From the NCBI GenBank assembly GCA_905221605.1, contig CAJNDS010002537.1, forward strand, positions 126,001-186,000: a DNA stretch of 60,000 bases. The letters run 5' to 3'. This stretch comes from Symbiodinium natans (Eukaryota; Sar; Dinophyceae; Suessiales; Symbiodiniaceae). Shown piece by piece: positions 42,350-55,100 of the stretch; the first letter of the stretch is position 1, and each line of letters starts with the position of its first letter. A model generated the notes under the pieces. It worked only from the letters and a program-made list of their open reading frames with translations. It did not search any database and was not told the DNA's origin. Both the position numbers and the translations under genes were made by a program.

Positions 42350-44180
42350 GCTTGCTTGCATGATGGGTTTCAACAAAATTCTTACGCTGGGGGTCATATG
42401 CTTTGAATGAAGCTTGCACGGCTTGAAAACGCGGCGTTCAACGGCTCGTCTGGCCCACGTGGACGAATGAACAAGAACCATAAATACCGTATAGGAGGTA
42501 ACTGATCCCAGGATTCTCTGGTTGTCTGCCGGCCGGATTGGCTGCTTGAGCTATGGCATTTTCCCATTGCTTTCACGTTCAGCCAAGCTTGTAGACCGTA
42601 ACTTTGGCGGTCTACCTAGACGGGATCTGCGTTGAAAGCTTCTGTCTTTCCAGGCTTTGACCTTACACGCGAAATCTTTCTGCTGATTTCACGCGCCTAA
42701 CTCCATCTTAACCAGATTCAACTAAGCTCCCTGCAGAAAAATGGCGTGGACACGCTCCTGATCTTGCTCGCGCAGCTTCAGGCACTCGTCCTGAACATGC
42801 AACGCTTCTAAACTTCGTAACCTGCACAGTAGCGGGCAAGCGTCTATGCCACCCCGTCTCGGGAAGAGCAGAATCCGAAAGCAACCCACCAAGTTCCACG
42901 AAAACGACACGTCTCTTGATCCGCAAGCAGGGCATGGTTGTTGCCATGCACTGTTCTTGCTCAAGCTATCGGTACTGGATGCACACCCCTGCCTCCTGCT
43001 CCGCCCACCCCAGCTGCTTCTTTGTCTGCTATCAGATCTGCCGATCAGGACACAAAACACGCACCTAGAGCAGGGACAAGGGACCAATAAACCGCCATCT
43101 GGATGCTGGGAAAGCCCTGCTGTTGGCTCGCAGGCATCCTCACGCCTACATGTCTTGTGAATTCCTTGCACACTCAGTGATCCCAGTGAGCCAGACGGCG
43201 CCAAAATGAGCTCGTTTTCTCGCCATCGTTACCTGACGAGTGCTGGACATGATGCAGTGGTGTCGGCTCGGTCAGGGCAGCCAAGGCAATAATTTGAGTC
43301 AGTGCACATCATGCAGGTCTGTACGCCCTGTCAGAGGAAGGTCCAAGAACCGAGGCCAACGAACGCTAACCCTAGGTATTGCGCAGTTTCTTCAAAGCTC
43401 AAGTCGCATAGCGCCAACTCCCCAGCACCCCGCCCCCATGTGCCCGCACCACTTCACCAGACCACATCTCCATCACTACCCTCCAGCGACGCCGCACCAC
43501 ACCACCGCCAGCCGCCCACAACACCACACACCCACAACGACGCGCGTGCGAGTCTGCGTGCTTTGAAACGCTGTGACTTACGCCTTCTACGGGCAGCTTG
43601 CTGCGCCATTCGAGCCGCCACGGCGGCACTGAAAGCGAACTAGTGCGCATGCTCACTATGCGCCATCCAAGCAGGGACTCGGAAACCTAACGCTGGAAAG
43701 CTCCTGAAACTGCCTGACATATGACATTGCATGTCGCACGCGCCGTCCAACGATCCAGCACACTGCCGCCACACACTCACAAGGTTGCCACCCACTCTCA
43801 ATACTACTGTACCACCCCACTCACACACACACACACAAACACAGCACAGATTTCCCTTGAAACACGAGGTCCAACAGTACAGACCTGTGCACCAATCACT
43901 GCTGCCCGCCCCCATTCAGCCCGCCAAAATCCGCTAAAGCAAGACTAGCTCTCGTGACACACCGAAACATTCAGAAGCGCAATCAAAAAGACGCCCAAAG
44001 GCACTCCAATGCATTCGCGCCCCTAGAGCACCTAGAGCTTCAACAGCCAAACTGCCCCAAGCACAGGCGCCTCACTCTGCGTGCGAGTGCAGACCTCACA
44101 ACGGCCACAAGACATGACACGCGCAACGAATCTCTGGCGCAGGGAGCCTGAGATTGACCAGGCACTGCGTCCCGGCGCTG
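42350..44180. other. No gene recognised
   Basis: No convincing coding or RNA feature; contains short CA-rich stretches around 43500 and 43820-43850. Confidence 0.5.
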
Positions 44181-44187
44181 CAAGCCT

Positions 44188-44732
44188 TGAAATGAAGACG
44201 AAATGAACACAAAAAACTCCCCCGAGGAAGCACTGCAACGAAATGAAGACGAAATGAACACAAAAAAACTCCCCCGAGGAAGCACTGCAACGAAATGAAG
44301 ACGAAATGAACACAAAAAACTCCCCCGAGGAAGCGCTGCAACGAAATGAAGAAGAAATGAACACAAAAACTCACCCGAGGAAGCACTGCAACGAAATGAA
44401 GACGAAATGAACACAAAAAACTCCCCCGAGGAAGCACTGCAACGAAATGAAGACGAAATGAACACAAAAAAATCCCCGAGGAAGCACTGCAACGAAATGA
44501 AGACGAAATGAACACAAAAAACTCCCCCGAGGAAGCACTGCAACGAAATGAAGACGAAATGAACACAAAAAACTCCCCCGAGGAAGCACTGCAACGAAAT
44601 GAAGACGAAATGAACACAAAAAAACTCCCCCGAGGAAGCACTGCAACGAAATGAAGACGAAATGAACACAAAAAACTCCCCCGAGGAAGCACTGCAACGA
44701 AATGAAGACGAAATGAACACAAAAAACTCCCA
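44188..44732. repeat. Tandem repeat, about 51 bp unit, 10-11 copies
   Basis: Unit contains GAAGCACTGCAACGAAATGA and CGAAATGAACACAAAAAACT. Because the unit is near a multiple of three, the minus strand reads as a 17-residue repeat (FVFISSSFRCSASSGEF). One- and two-base length changes in the A-run break the frame, so coding is unlikely. Confidence 0.9.
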
Positions 44733-45789
44733 GGCCTAATCGTGGTAGCCGCACAAGTATATACTACTCCCTTGTCCGTATCAACATCTCTCAACCTAAC
44801 AACAACAAGAATGAATCACCAGTCTGACATGACAATCTGAATGCAAACACCTGATTCAGTCCGTGGTGCCGGTTGTCACAGCTGATCGGGCGGTAGCTCT
44901 GCTTCGTGATTTTCACAAGACCATGCCTATACGTCACGGGTGACACAGGCCTTTGCGAAGGGGGTCGGGCGTTGACGTGATGTCAGGACAAGGGGGTGAA
45001 GGATGAAAAAAAGTTGGAGATCAAAGGAATTGCCCAGATTGATAGAGATCAAAAAAAAATGAGCAGTCACATGCTATGACACGCGGCTGTTCGTGGGCTG
45101 CAAATGCTCAGATATGCAGAATTTCTGTCAAAATGCTGAAAAATGCTGCGTTTCTGTGTAGATGCTATTGATGACAGCATTTCGAACTGTTCCACGGCCT
45201 CCAGATGCTGGAAACTCCAGCAATTCTATCCCAAACGCTGCCCCCATTTGCAAACGCGCGCAAGATTGCACATGATTTCAAAAAGATTCAGACATCGCTT
45301 TGAAGCGAGCTTACAATGCGCGCATGATGGATTTCAAAAAAAATCAAACATGCTTTCAAGCAAGCTTTGCTTAAAATTGCAGGGGGGGTGCCCTCCCCCC
45401 CCCCCCACCATTTGCAGACACAATGCTGGCATGACGGGTTTCATAGAAGGTTCATATACGTGGAAGCATGCTTGCACGCCTTAAAAAAGCGGTGGGGGGG
45501 AGGGGGGATGCTCGCATGCTCAAAAGAAGCTTGGAATGAAGCAAGGGGGGGTGCCCCCCGCCCCCCATTTGCAAACACAATGCTTGCCTGATGGGTTTCA
45601 ACAAGATTCATATGAATGGAAGCACGCTTGCACAGCTTAGAACAGTTACGGGGGGGAGGGGGGGGTGCTCGCATGATCGGTTTTCCAAAAAGGATGCTTT
45701 GGAGCAAGCAAGTGCACGGCTTAACAAAGGGGGTTGGTGAAAGAGCGGCGGGGGGGGGGGGAGTTTTCCAACGAAAACCACCATGGTCC

Positions 45790-45975
45790 ATTTTCTTGGT
45801 TTTTCCTGCATAAACCTCCATTCCCTCTGCGTATTCATCGGATTCCTACTACTTTTCGGAATGCTTGTAAATTCTGCTCGCAAGCTTGCACGGACGGGGG
45901 GTTGGGGCGTGCTTTGAAACAACTCAATTCGTTTGCCTTGAGGCGGGCTTGCACGGTTTAAAAATGGGCGGGCGG
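45790..45975. repeat. Dispersed repeat, copy 2, with G-tract
   Basis: Counterpart of 42150-42330. The 45280-45780 stretch before it holds several shorter related units (GCTTGCACG followed by TTAAAAAAGCGG and a poly-G run). Confidence 0.75.
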
Positions 45976-46052
45976 GGGGGCTGCGCCCAGCCCTCCTCCA
46001 TCGGGCGATGGGCTTCAAAACGATTCATATGCTCTGAAGACAGCATCGCAAG

Positions 46053-46092
46053 TAGGGTTTAGGGTTTAGGGTTTAGGGTTGGGGTTTAGGGT
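46053..46092 (+). repeat. Interstitial telomere-like array
   Basis: Five TTTAGGG-type units, then a second degenerate patch to about 46150. Confidence 0.85.
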
Positions 46093-46159
46093 ATCACAAG
46101 TAGGGCTTAGGATGTGCTTTGCAACCGTGTAGGGTTTCGGGGCTTAGGGGATGGGGGGG

Positions 46160-48845
46160 GCGGGGGGTGGGGGGTGCCAAAGGCCGATCGCACACAAGCA
46201 CAGCTCAAACAGGGTTAGGCTACCGGGTTAGGGTTTAGGGCTTCATGTTTGTTTCACTCAGAACGACTATTACAATACGGTACCATATTAGAATACAGAA
46301 TCTGCAGTAATATCATGAATATTCTTAACAAAAGGTCAGCAAACAAATACTATATCAAAATACATAATCTGATATGCAACAAGTCGGATAGCAAAGCCCA
46401 GACGCCCAGACGACCATGGGACCAGAGGACCACTGGACAGGAGGACCACGAGACCGCAAGAACCCGGAAGACCAGGACGAAGAAGACCATGGGACCAAGG
46501 GTCTGTTCTTCCAACACGCCAGAAGACCGGAGGACCGGGGGCGAGCAAATTGTTTTTCATCCTCAACAAATTGCTTTGTGATCCTTAGCAAAACTTGCTT
46601 CATCCTTGTCACCTTTTTTGATACATATGCCGGACAAGCGGGATATCGGTGGGCACCACGTTGAAACCACAGCTGGGCGATGACTACCTTGTCTTCACGA
46701 ACTGCAAAGTTCTTAGCTGAAATCCTACAACAATCATCACCCCAAAAATCCTTAACCTTTGCTACTTATGCAGGGCCGAACCCGTCTACGATCCACTTGC
46801 GGGAAAATCGCGTGCTGGGAGGTCTCTGCTCTGACCAACATGAAACAGAATCTCCAAGGTGTTGATAAGGAAGGGGCTAAGAACCCAACCAAAAGAAACC
46901 ACCCTGCAATCGAGCTCTTTCCCCGGGGCATCACCGCTTGCACAAAGTCTGCAAGAAGGCCCAGGCACGCGAGGATGAAGGGAGTCTGCTGTCCAGGCAA
47001 TCCAGAAGCAGCGCTCGTCCGGCGGGCGCTACCAGCAGAAGATGTCAGCTGTTGCGAGGCAAGGTCTACGACTCCAGAGACTGTATTCGTTGATGTAAGC
47101 ATTTCACCATCTCTCTCTCTCTCAGCATCCGTGGCTCCGGCCCGGACTACGCGTCCCTTGCCTTCGATCCCTGATGGCTTCAGGGGCCCATTCCGCCAGC
47201 TGTGCTGCTCGGGTCGTCCCATGGTTCCAGCTTTCTGCACATGCTACGGGTGGAACGTCGCGCCGATTTCAACTGTTGAGCAGGAGCACATTGACATGAA
47301 GGCAATGCACATATCATTCAGAGAACTGAAGCAGACGGCGGGCGTATCGTTATGAGATTCCCAGAACTCTTTCCAGCCATCGCCTGGTGAACCAGTCTCC
47401 AAATACGAGTATTCTGTGCATAGCAGATTGACCTCCTGCCGGTGAACGGTCAGCTCGCACGTCTCTACACCATATTCCACCCACTGCTCTGCAGACAAAG
47501 GTTCCTCGTAGCGCAACGCCCAGCGCCTCGAAAGCCAAGTCGTGTTGGATTGAAGCCTAATTAGACTGCTGCAGGTACAACAAGGCCACGGCAGGGGTGA
47601 ACAGACTGACGTTGTACGAACTTACAGCGTGTTTAGGCCCAAAACCCTGAAAATGAACAGGCGAATGTCTCTGTGGTTAGTTAGTGCTGGTCGTGTTGGA
47701 AACGGCAACGACGGCGTAGATTTTGTTGAGTTGAAATCGCAGGCTGACCCACTTTTCCATTTTTTTGGAGGTTGATCAAAAGTTGTGCTTTGAGCCGTTG
47801 ACATTCTGCATTTTGCAGCATCCCCTCAAGAGACGGTTGACGCATGTTGTCACGCATGTGTTTCACTAGCCTTTTCTGGAGTTGGTCTAGGTACTGAAAC
47901 GATCCATAAAAGTGAAACGCCATGCTGGTTTTACGTCGTGATGATTGCTTGTGGGGCTTTACCGATTTGGGAGCTCATCAAGCCAGTTCCCCAGGCGGCA
48001 AACGACGCCGGAAAGCATCAAGGACCGTTTTGGAGCTGAAGACTAATGCTGGAGGAGGCAGCAACAGACCCAGTGCCACCTCCACCTCACCCTGCACCAG
48101 CTCCCTCTGCAGTTCCTCCCCCGCTGAACCGCCGCCTCCCAACCCACCGCGCGCGCAAAAAGGAGTACAAGAGCATCGCTCGAGAACGTGCCCAGCCCTT
48201 TAGCCCTCCTCGATGCTTGTGAAACGTGAGCTTTGTGAGAAGTGTCACAACATGTCGGATGAAGGATAAACCGGCCGATTGCCACTACCACCTGTGAAGT
48301 AGAGGCAGCATAGGCCCGCGGCATTGCACGGAGTGCTTGAAGTGGGGAGCTGCTGGTACGTGGCGACTTACCGCCTTATGGCTCAAGCGCGGATGACACG
48401 CAAAACCGAGGAGTGCACCGTGTCCTGTGCAAAGGTTTTCCTGCAGTCTTGAGGGTTTCCGGTGGGTTCCCTGAGTCCTCCTTCCCGGTATTTTCTTGGG
48501 GGTTCCTGTAGGTGAGGAGCATTTCAGGGCTGCATGGCAGCCCCAGCACGCAAAGAATCCCGCCGCACACTTGCCCATGAGGCGACTATCCCAAACGCAC
48601 CTGGCGCGCAGCACCAAAAATACTCTCGCATGTGTTCACGAAGAGTTTAGGGGTTTGTGACGAATTGTGCCGTATATTTACGGCGCAGCCCCTTCCTCTG
48701 TCAGACTGTTCACCCCTTCCGTACACGAATACAAGGAGACACTGCAACTTGGAAGCCTCTCCCGCGGCATGTCCAAGATCCGAGCCAGGGCCTGCAAGCG
48801 TCAGGCTGCCGCAGGCACGCATCTAGGGCTTCTACCTTGGACAAT
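46160..48845. other. No gene recognised
   Basis: A minus-strand frame from an ATG at 47923 (80 codons: MAFHFYGSFQYLDQLQKRL..., helix-like) has protein-like composition but no partner exon or family. Another minus-strand stretch near 46880-47000 is hydrophobic. Neither is supported enough to call a gene. Confidence 0.4.
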
Positions 48846-48848
48846 TAA

Positions 48849-48946
48849 GTAAGGTTGTACCCTTGGGTGTCGGGGTCCCTTTTTAAGGATCCCAAAGGGG
48901 ATATAAGGGCCATTATAGGAGGATACCTTTAGGGGTACAACCTTAG
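48849..48946. mobile_element. Palindromic MITE-like element
   Basis: Inverted ends TAAGGTTGTACCC and GGGTACAACCTTA around a 70-bp middle that is itself rich in AAGG/CCTT. Read on the plus strand it starts AAGTAAGG and ends CCTTAG|G, so it could also splice as a GT-AG intron; no host gene is seen. Confidence 0.6.
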
Positions 48947-49062
48947 GGGCACGAGTCATCATCCCTTGAACGCACCCTACCAGCAAACCCGAAAGCGCCC
49001 ACCTGTGTCGGAGGCTACGGGTGGCCCAGAGTCTCCCAGAATCTTGAGCCTTGGCCCAAACA

Positions 49063-49207
49063 TGGGGTTTAGGGGTTTAGGGGTTTAGGGGTTTAGGGGT
49101 TTAGGGGTTTAGGGGTTTAGGGTTTAGGGTTTAGGGTTTAGGGTTTAGGGTTTAGGGTTTAGGGTTTAGGGTTTAGGGTTTAGGGTTTAGGGTTTAGGGT
49201 TTAGGGT
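49063..49207 (+). repeat. Long interstitial telomere array, two unit types
   Basis: About seven copies of the 8-mer TTTAGGGG followed by about 13 copies of the 7-mer TTTAGGG, with a sharp switch near 49118. It could be a captured telomere end or a site of telomerase repair. Confidence 0.95.
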
Positions 49208-49209
49208 TA

Positions 49210-52135
49210 ACACCTGCACCGAAAACCCAGCTTGCCTGGGTCAACTGGGCTGCTGAACTTATGGCCGAGCATCGGGAAGAAAGTGAGACACTCGTTCCCA
49301 GCACCTTGGGCTTTGCAACATCCAATACCATGCCTATCCTATCATCAGTATTCTGTCGAGCCGATGCAAAACTACGCAGCCAGGCAGCTCATCAAGCAGG
49401 GCACCGCCACTCTCGCCGATCTCAGATGCCTCCACTCAGTCCAGCCACCAGGGCACGTTGCAAACTGGATCGTACAAATTGTTATAGTATCAATATAGAA
49501 TGATCATAGAACTGCTATAGTATCAACATAGTATTATTTTCGATGATCAACAACCATCCTAAGAAAACAATCCTCCTAAGAAAATGGAATCGACTATAAC
49601 TAGGAATGGAAACAGCAAAGATAAGCCGAATGAGAATTCACGAGTCTGCCTCAAACCTTTCCAGGATGTCCATACGGCAAGCATCGCGGTCAGCTCAACG
49701 CAGAGGAGCCAGAGCAACTGCGGCATAACCCTCTCAACCCAGAACCCTAAACATGAAGCAGGCGCAGCCTCCGAAGGACAGTCGGCGGATGGAGCTGCTC
49801 CCATAGCCTGCCTGCAGGTCCACACCACACAGTCAGAAACAGTACCAAGCTGTTGAATACGACGCGGAAAAGCAGAAACTTTGAGGCCTCATGCCATCAA
49901 GGCCGTTCTCAGTGTCCACCACTTCAAGCACTTCCTGCCGTGCGGAAGATTCAGAATGACTCCTTCAAACAGCCAGCTGGCCCACGTCAGGACAGGCCTC
50001 ATCTTGCGCGGAAGCACAGGCCCAGATGGCTTGACAAGGTTGGGGGACAAATGAAATGAAAGTCGCTGCAAGCCCAGCGGGCCTGGAAGCTCAGAGAATT
50101 GAAGAAGTCGCTGATCATCATCATGGACATGGTTCTGCAGCTGTGCCCCTTTAGCTCAACTGCTTGGAAACAAATCCTCCGCTCATTCTTGCAGTGCGCA
50201 GAATCCCCCCTAGATCCACGTGGTGGACACGACGGTTCTCTCCAAGGCACAGCCTGAGCCAACAGGGCTACAAACAGCTACCAATCCATGACGAACCTCG
50301 GAAAATCTGGGCTACGATCTGGGGAGCAAGGTGCTTCCATGGCTACAATAGCGGCTACAATCTACCATCTTCAATAGGCTTCAGGGAACCAATGTCGTGT
50401 GCAAGTATCTTGCCATTGCTGCTGCACCGTTGTTGCTCATGTCAGCCTGCAACAGGCAGGACCACGTCAACAATTCTCAGGCGGGTGCAACCACAAGATA
50501 ACTTGGCCGAAACGCGTACTTCATCGTGTATAATGTTTGCAAAGCTCCCACCTTCAACACAAGCAACCATTTTGGTTCAAGCCATGTTAGGTCAAAGGAG
50601 GCAAGGGTCGACAGGCAACATTCTCCTAATACCGCCTCCATGCCTGGAACAGCAAAACTGCGTGTGCCAGTTCCACAACATCATGCCCCCACCATGTACC
50701 TGGAGGTATCAGGAAGAGCAATTCGAGGGAGCCCCTGCGGAGCATTCGCAAGCACGAAGCTGCGCGTTAAAGGAGAACGATTTGCTCTGGAAAGGAGAGG
50801 AAAAGTCAGCCTTCATTGACATAGAAAATGCTCGAAAGTGAACGTGATCAAAGAAGCGTCTCTGGTTGACAGCTTGGCCGACATGTCGGCTGAGAGCCTG
50901 GATTGTGCTGTTAAAATGCCTACGGAGTTTTTTTGTCGGCTCCGGGCTCCACTGGGGCACATTATTCCCTTCCGGGCTTTGCTCTTCTCAGAACCCTGTG
51001 GTGAGTTGCTGTGCTGTTTCGGCTGAATGGATCGGGGGACATCGTCTGTTCCTGTGTTTGCGACATCACGAGCTCATCGTACTACCAATCGCAATGTAGC
51101 TTATCCAGCGCTTAGTTCAAAAAAGAGGAGGCGGCAGATACGCAAATGCAGCCACCGAGGCTTGCGTACCGTCCATGGCCGCGACTCAAGGTTGTCCTGT
51201 CACTGAGGCTGTGGGGTGGTTGATGACAACGCGGCAGAAGCCCAGGCGTGAGCTAGCATCGATTGTGGCTTCGGCAGAGGTTGCAACGCCTGCTGTGCAC
51301 CGACAATCAAATCGAGCCTCGCGTCAGAGGCGTCGAGGAGCGACCTATGATGCGTCAGGAGGGTTAGGGGGCACGTGGAGAGGTGATTGGGAGCTCCGGC
51401 GGATGTTTTCCACTGAGGTGCTGCTGCCTCTTCGGTGTGCAATTTTTACCGGGACTTAACAACCATTTAATCGTGGATCTTATCACTCATCACTGTGGAC
51501 TGCGCCCCTTTGCCCTGCCAGAAACCAAACCCCAAGAGAACGGTTGCAAAGAGCTGCCATCAGGGAGTAATCATGAGTGGGCACCGCATATGGCTCATTT
51601 CGGCTAAGTTAGCGCATGCTCCCAGAAGCTCGAGACCACTTAAAACCCACGCTCCTTGGATAGGTCGGAAAGAGTTCAAAACGAGAGCTCTTGTGGCCCG
51701 CTCGACCCAACTGCGCAGGAACGGCTGGGTGCGTCTGTTCCCGCTTCTTCTGGAATGCTTAAACATCTCCGCTACGATGGATTCAGCGCTCAGTTGCGCG
51801 AACGGTCGCCAAGGCGTCGTCCCAAGTGGACACAGCAGGCTTCCTCAACAAGTACCTGAGCTCTCCCGAGAACACATTTGTGCAAGGATGTGAGTTTGCG
51901 ATGTCAACAGGTGGTGCGTGCATGTTCGTTGCACCGACGTGCGGCTTGCTAATCTCAACTTTAGTTGTTGCATGGTACGCGCCGCTTCGCCTCTGTGGCA
52001 CAGACCCCTGCCCCAAAAACACAAGAAGCCGCGCGAAGATTGTGGAGATTGAGTTGTCACCTTCTGCCTGTCTGACAAGCCATCTAAGTTGCATCCAAGG
52101 GGCTAAACCAACAACTTGACAACTTCCGGTGCTTT
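49210..52135. other. No gene recognised
   Basis: Downstream of the sulfatase gene. A hydrophobic minus-strand frame at 49559-49828 and several plus-strand frames near 50160-51890 lack motifs and ordered splice signals. Confidence 0.45.
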
Positions 52136-55100
52136 TTAGACCTTGGTAGCCCAGTAGCCATCTTACAATAAGGGCACCCTTTTTGGGGATAGTTACTTCA
52201 TAAGGGAACCTTGAAACCAAAAAAAGGGAAAAGGGCACCACTGGGCTACCAAGAGACCAGCATCTCAGTGACAGGGCAGGGCTTCCCAAGCCATGCCCCC
52301 AGCCTTTCGGCATCGGCGGCCGAGAAGGACCTTGCAACAACGGCCAGGGAAAAACATAAAAAAAAAAGTGTTTAGGATGGTTTTGGGTTTTGGGTTTAGG
52401 GTTATAAGGTTTAGGCTGTAAAAAGAGTAGAAGGACGGGGGGGGGGGGGGGGGGCCAATACTCGGCTGAGCCATCTTGACTCTTGTGGCCCGAGTGGCGC
52501 ATAGATTTTCTGCATCGCTTGGAAGCAATGCTGTGCCCCGCCTGCCCGAAGCTCAGGGTCCAGTATTCGCGCTTCTTCGCTTTTCAACCCCTTGAAGCCC
52601 TTCAAGCCTAAACCCTAAACCCTAAACCCTAAAACCTAAACCCTAAACCCTAAACCCTACACCCCAAGCCCTTTACTTAGCCTGCCTGTGGCATAGTACC
52701 AAAAGTAGAGGAACATCTCTTTGTCAAAGGCTTTCTTGGCCGCATCCGCCGCTTCCATGTCCAGCTCCTGGGGTTTAGGGTTTAGGGTTTAGGGTTTAGG
52801 GTTTAGGGTTTAGGGTTTAGGGTTTAGGGTTTAGGGTTTAGGGTTTAGGGTTTGGGGTCCTGGTGAAGGAGCGCCATCAGCCTCTGCACGTCTGACGGGG
52901 ACCTCCTTAGACGAAAGGAATCGCTTGCAGCTCAGCTCGCTGACAGAGTCTTCCGAAGCTCAATCTCTCAGAGTCTTCTGAAGCTTAACTTTAGGGTTTA
53001 GGCTTTACAGGGTTAAGGGTTTAGTGCTCAATTCCTTTCTGCGAGGCTTCCAAGCAATGTTGTCGCGCTCCCAAGGGTCCGCTTGCAGGTCAAACAGCTG
53101 GGGGGCCCATGGGGGCATCCCGGGCAGCAGCGGCGCGTACGCCAGCAGCTTCAGGTGCCCCTGACGGACCATGAAGGTGCCCGTGGCGGAGTAGACCTCG
53201 GAAAAGACCACTCTCCTTTTGCGTGAAAAAGTGGCCCCTGCTGAGGAGCTTGCTCAGCCTGAGACTACAACACGTCTGCATCATTCCGCTGCATTTGCAG
53301 GGCGCCTACATGGGTTAGGACTGGGCCTATCTCCAACCTCGGGAATGCAAGAAGGGTCTTTCAGCGTCAGGGTGCTAGCAACCATGTCCAACCGCCTTTG
53401 CGAGTCAAGGCGCAGAATGGTATTCGGCCACCACATAGTCTCTCTGCTTCTTCTGGTTGTTGGTGGCCAATGGAAGGAGTGACTCCTTGGTTCCCACTGC
53501 AGCGACCCCTGAAGCCACATGTGGCAACAGCCCCCTGTGAGCCAGAGCGCTCCCACTGGTTCGACGGTCGGCAAGACCCCCGCCATGTCCAAAACAGTTG
53601 GATAGATGTCCTCAGATGCTGAGGAAGAGCCGGAAGAGCCCTGTGCCCATCCCAACGCGTATCGCAACAAAACGCTTTGACTCAGACACGCCATGCCATC
53701 ATCCCGGCTGCAGCCCCTGCAACACCAAGCTGCCTCTCTTGAGCCGTAACCGGAGCCATAACCACATAAAAGCCCAGAGCATGCCTTAACCACATAAAAG
53801 CCCAGTTAGCATCCCGACAAAGCATGAGCCAAGCTTCGTAGAGCGAGGTCAGGTCTGGAAGGACCTGGCCTCGTGCAATGCCTGGCCCGGCGATCATGAG
53901 AGGCACCCGTGCGGCCGCTTCGAAGAAGGAGTTCCTAGGCAGTGGCCATACTGTTGGTTCGTGGGGAATGGGGGAATGAGGGCCCTACATAATCCCTTCA
54001 CGGATATATACGGAATATAGGGCCCTCATTCCCTCATTCCCTGCTAACCAACAGTTTGAGTGGCCATGACGGTTGCTCTTGCAGGATTCTGTGTAGCTGC
54101 CAAAATGCACTAAACCGTACCTTCTTGGGCCCACATCCCCCTTCGACAGCCCATGGGATCGTCCGAGGCACTTGCCAAGCATGCGGTTCTCAGTTGCGTG
54201 CTCCCCGTGGTCTCCGAGCATGATGACCTTCGAAAGTGTTAGGGGCGGCATTTTTCGAATGCCAGGGCATTGCCTTCAGAAGACGTCGGGCAGTTTTCGC
54301 TAGACCACAGCGCCCCACCGGCTTGACGATGGTCACCCGGAGTAACACCAATTTCTTATAATCTGTGCAACCTGCCTGACAGGATCTCGCTGCCTGTCTC
54401 AAGCCCGATCGTCCTTGAAACACTTCTAAAAACAAACTCTCTAAGGGCTTGATTATAAGTCTTTTTGCCAAAGTCCATCGGTATCCGGATTCTCCCTAAT
54501 CAGCGTTTGCATCCTGCCCCAGATGTGGCTTCCCTTGGCCCATCTTGGCCCCACAGACATGATTCACCAACATAATCATGCAACAACATAAAAAATGACA
54601 ATACAATAACAATAAAACGGGGCTTCTGGCGCTCCAGGCTGCCGAGCAGCGTAGGCGTCATCGAAGCTGCTCCTGCGTCGGAAGGCATCGAGGATGCGTC
54701 CCAGGAGCTGGTCTGCCTCGATGCACATCGAGAAGTAGACCTTCCGCAAGTGGTGCACCTGTCATGGGGGGTTTCCGACATTCGGGGGTACCTCATTGGG
54801 GTCCTTATTTAAGGGTATTTGGGGATCCTTTCTAGGGGCCCCCTATTTCCGTAAACCTCCAGCCAAAGCTCCTATGAGCTCCAGCAACAAGGGGCCTTCA
54901 AGGGTGATGCTTCATCCATGCGCCAGAGATCCTTGCCCTTGGACATGTACTCGTCCGCGGGATGCACCTTTAAACGTGAGCTCTGCAGTCAAGAATGGGC
55001 ACGTGCCAACTTTCCTCTGGGAGGGAATGCCTACCCCTTTATAGAGTGACTCACGCGTCAGCATCGTAAATGTTGCAAAAAGGGGGGGGGGGGTCACAAA

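Noticed and set aside
44040-44794. 230-residue repeat protein on the minus strand
   Set aside because: It is a 51-bp tandem repeat read in frame; copy-length changes shift the frame and the flanks are not coding-like.
48372-48388. Spliced-leader relic (TTATGGCTCAAG, plus strand)
   Set aside because: Only the last 8 nt match well and no gene follows in sense.
49559-49828. Membrane protein on the minus strand
   Set aside because: Hydrophobic but isolated; no neighbouring exon, start context or family match.
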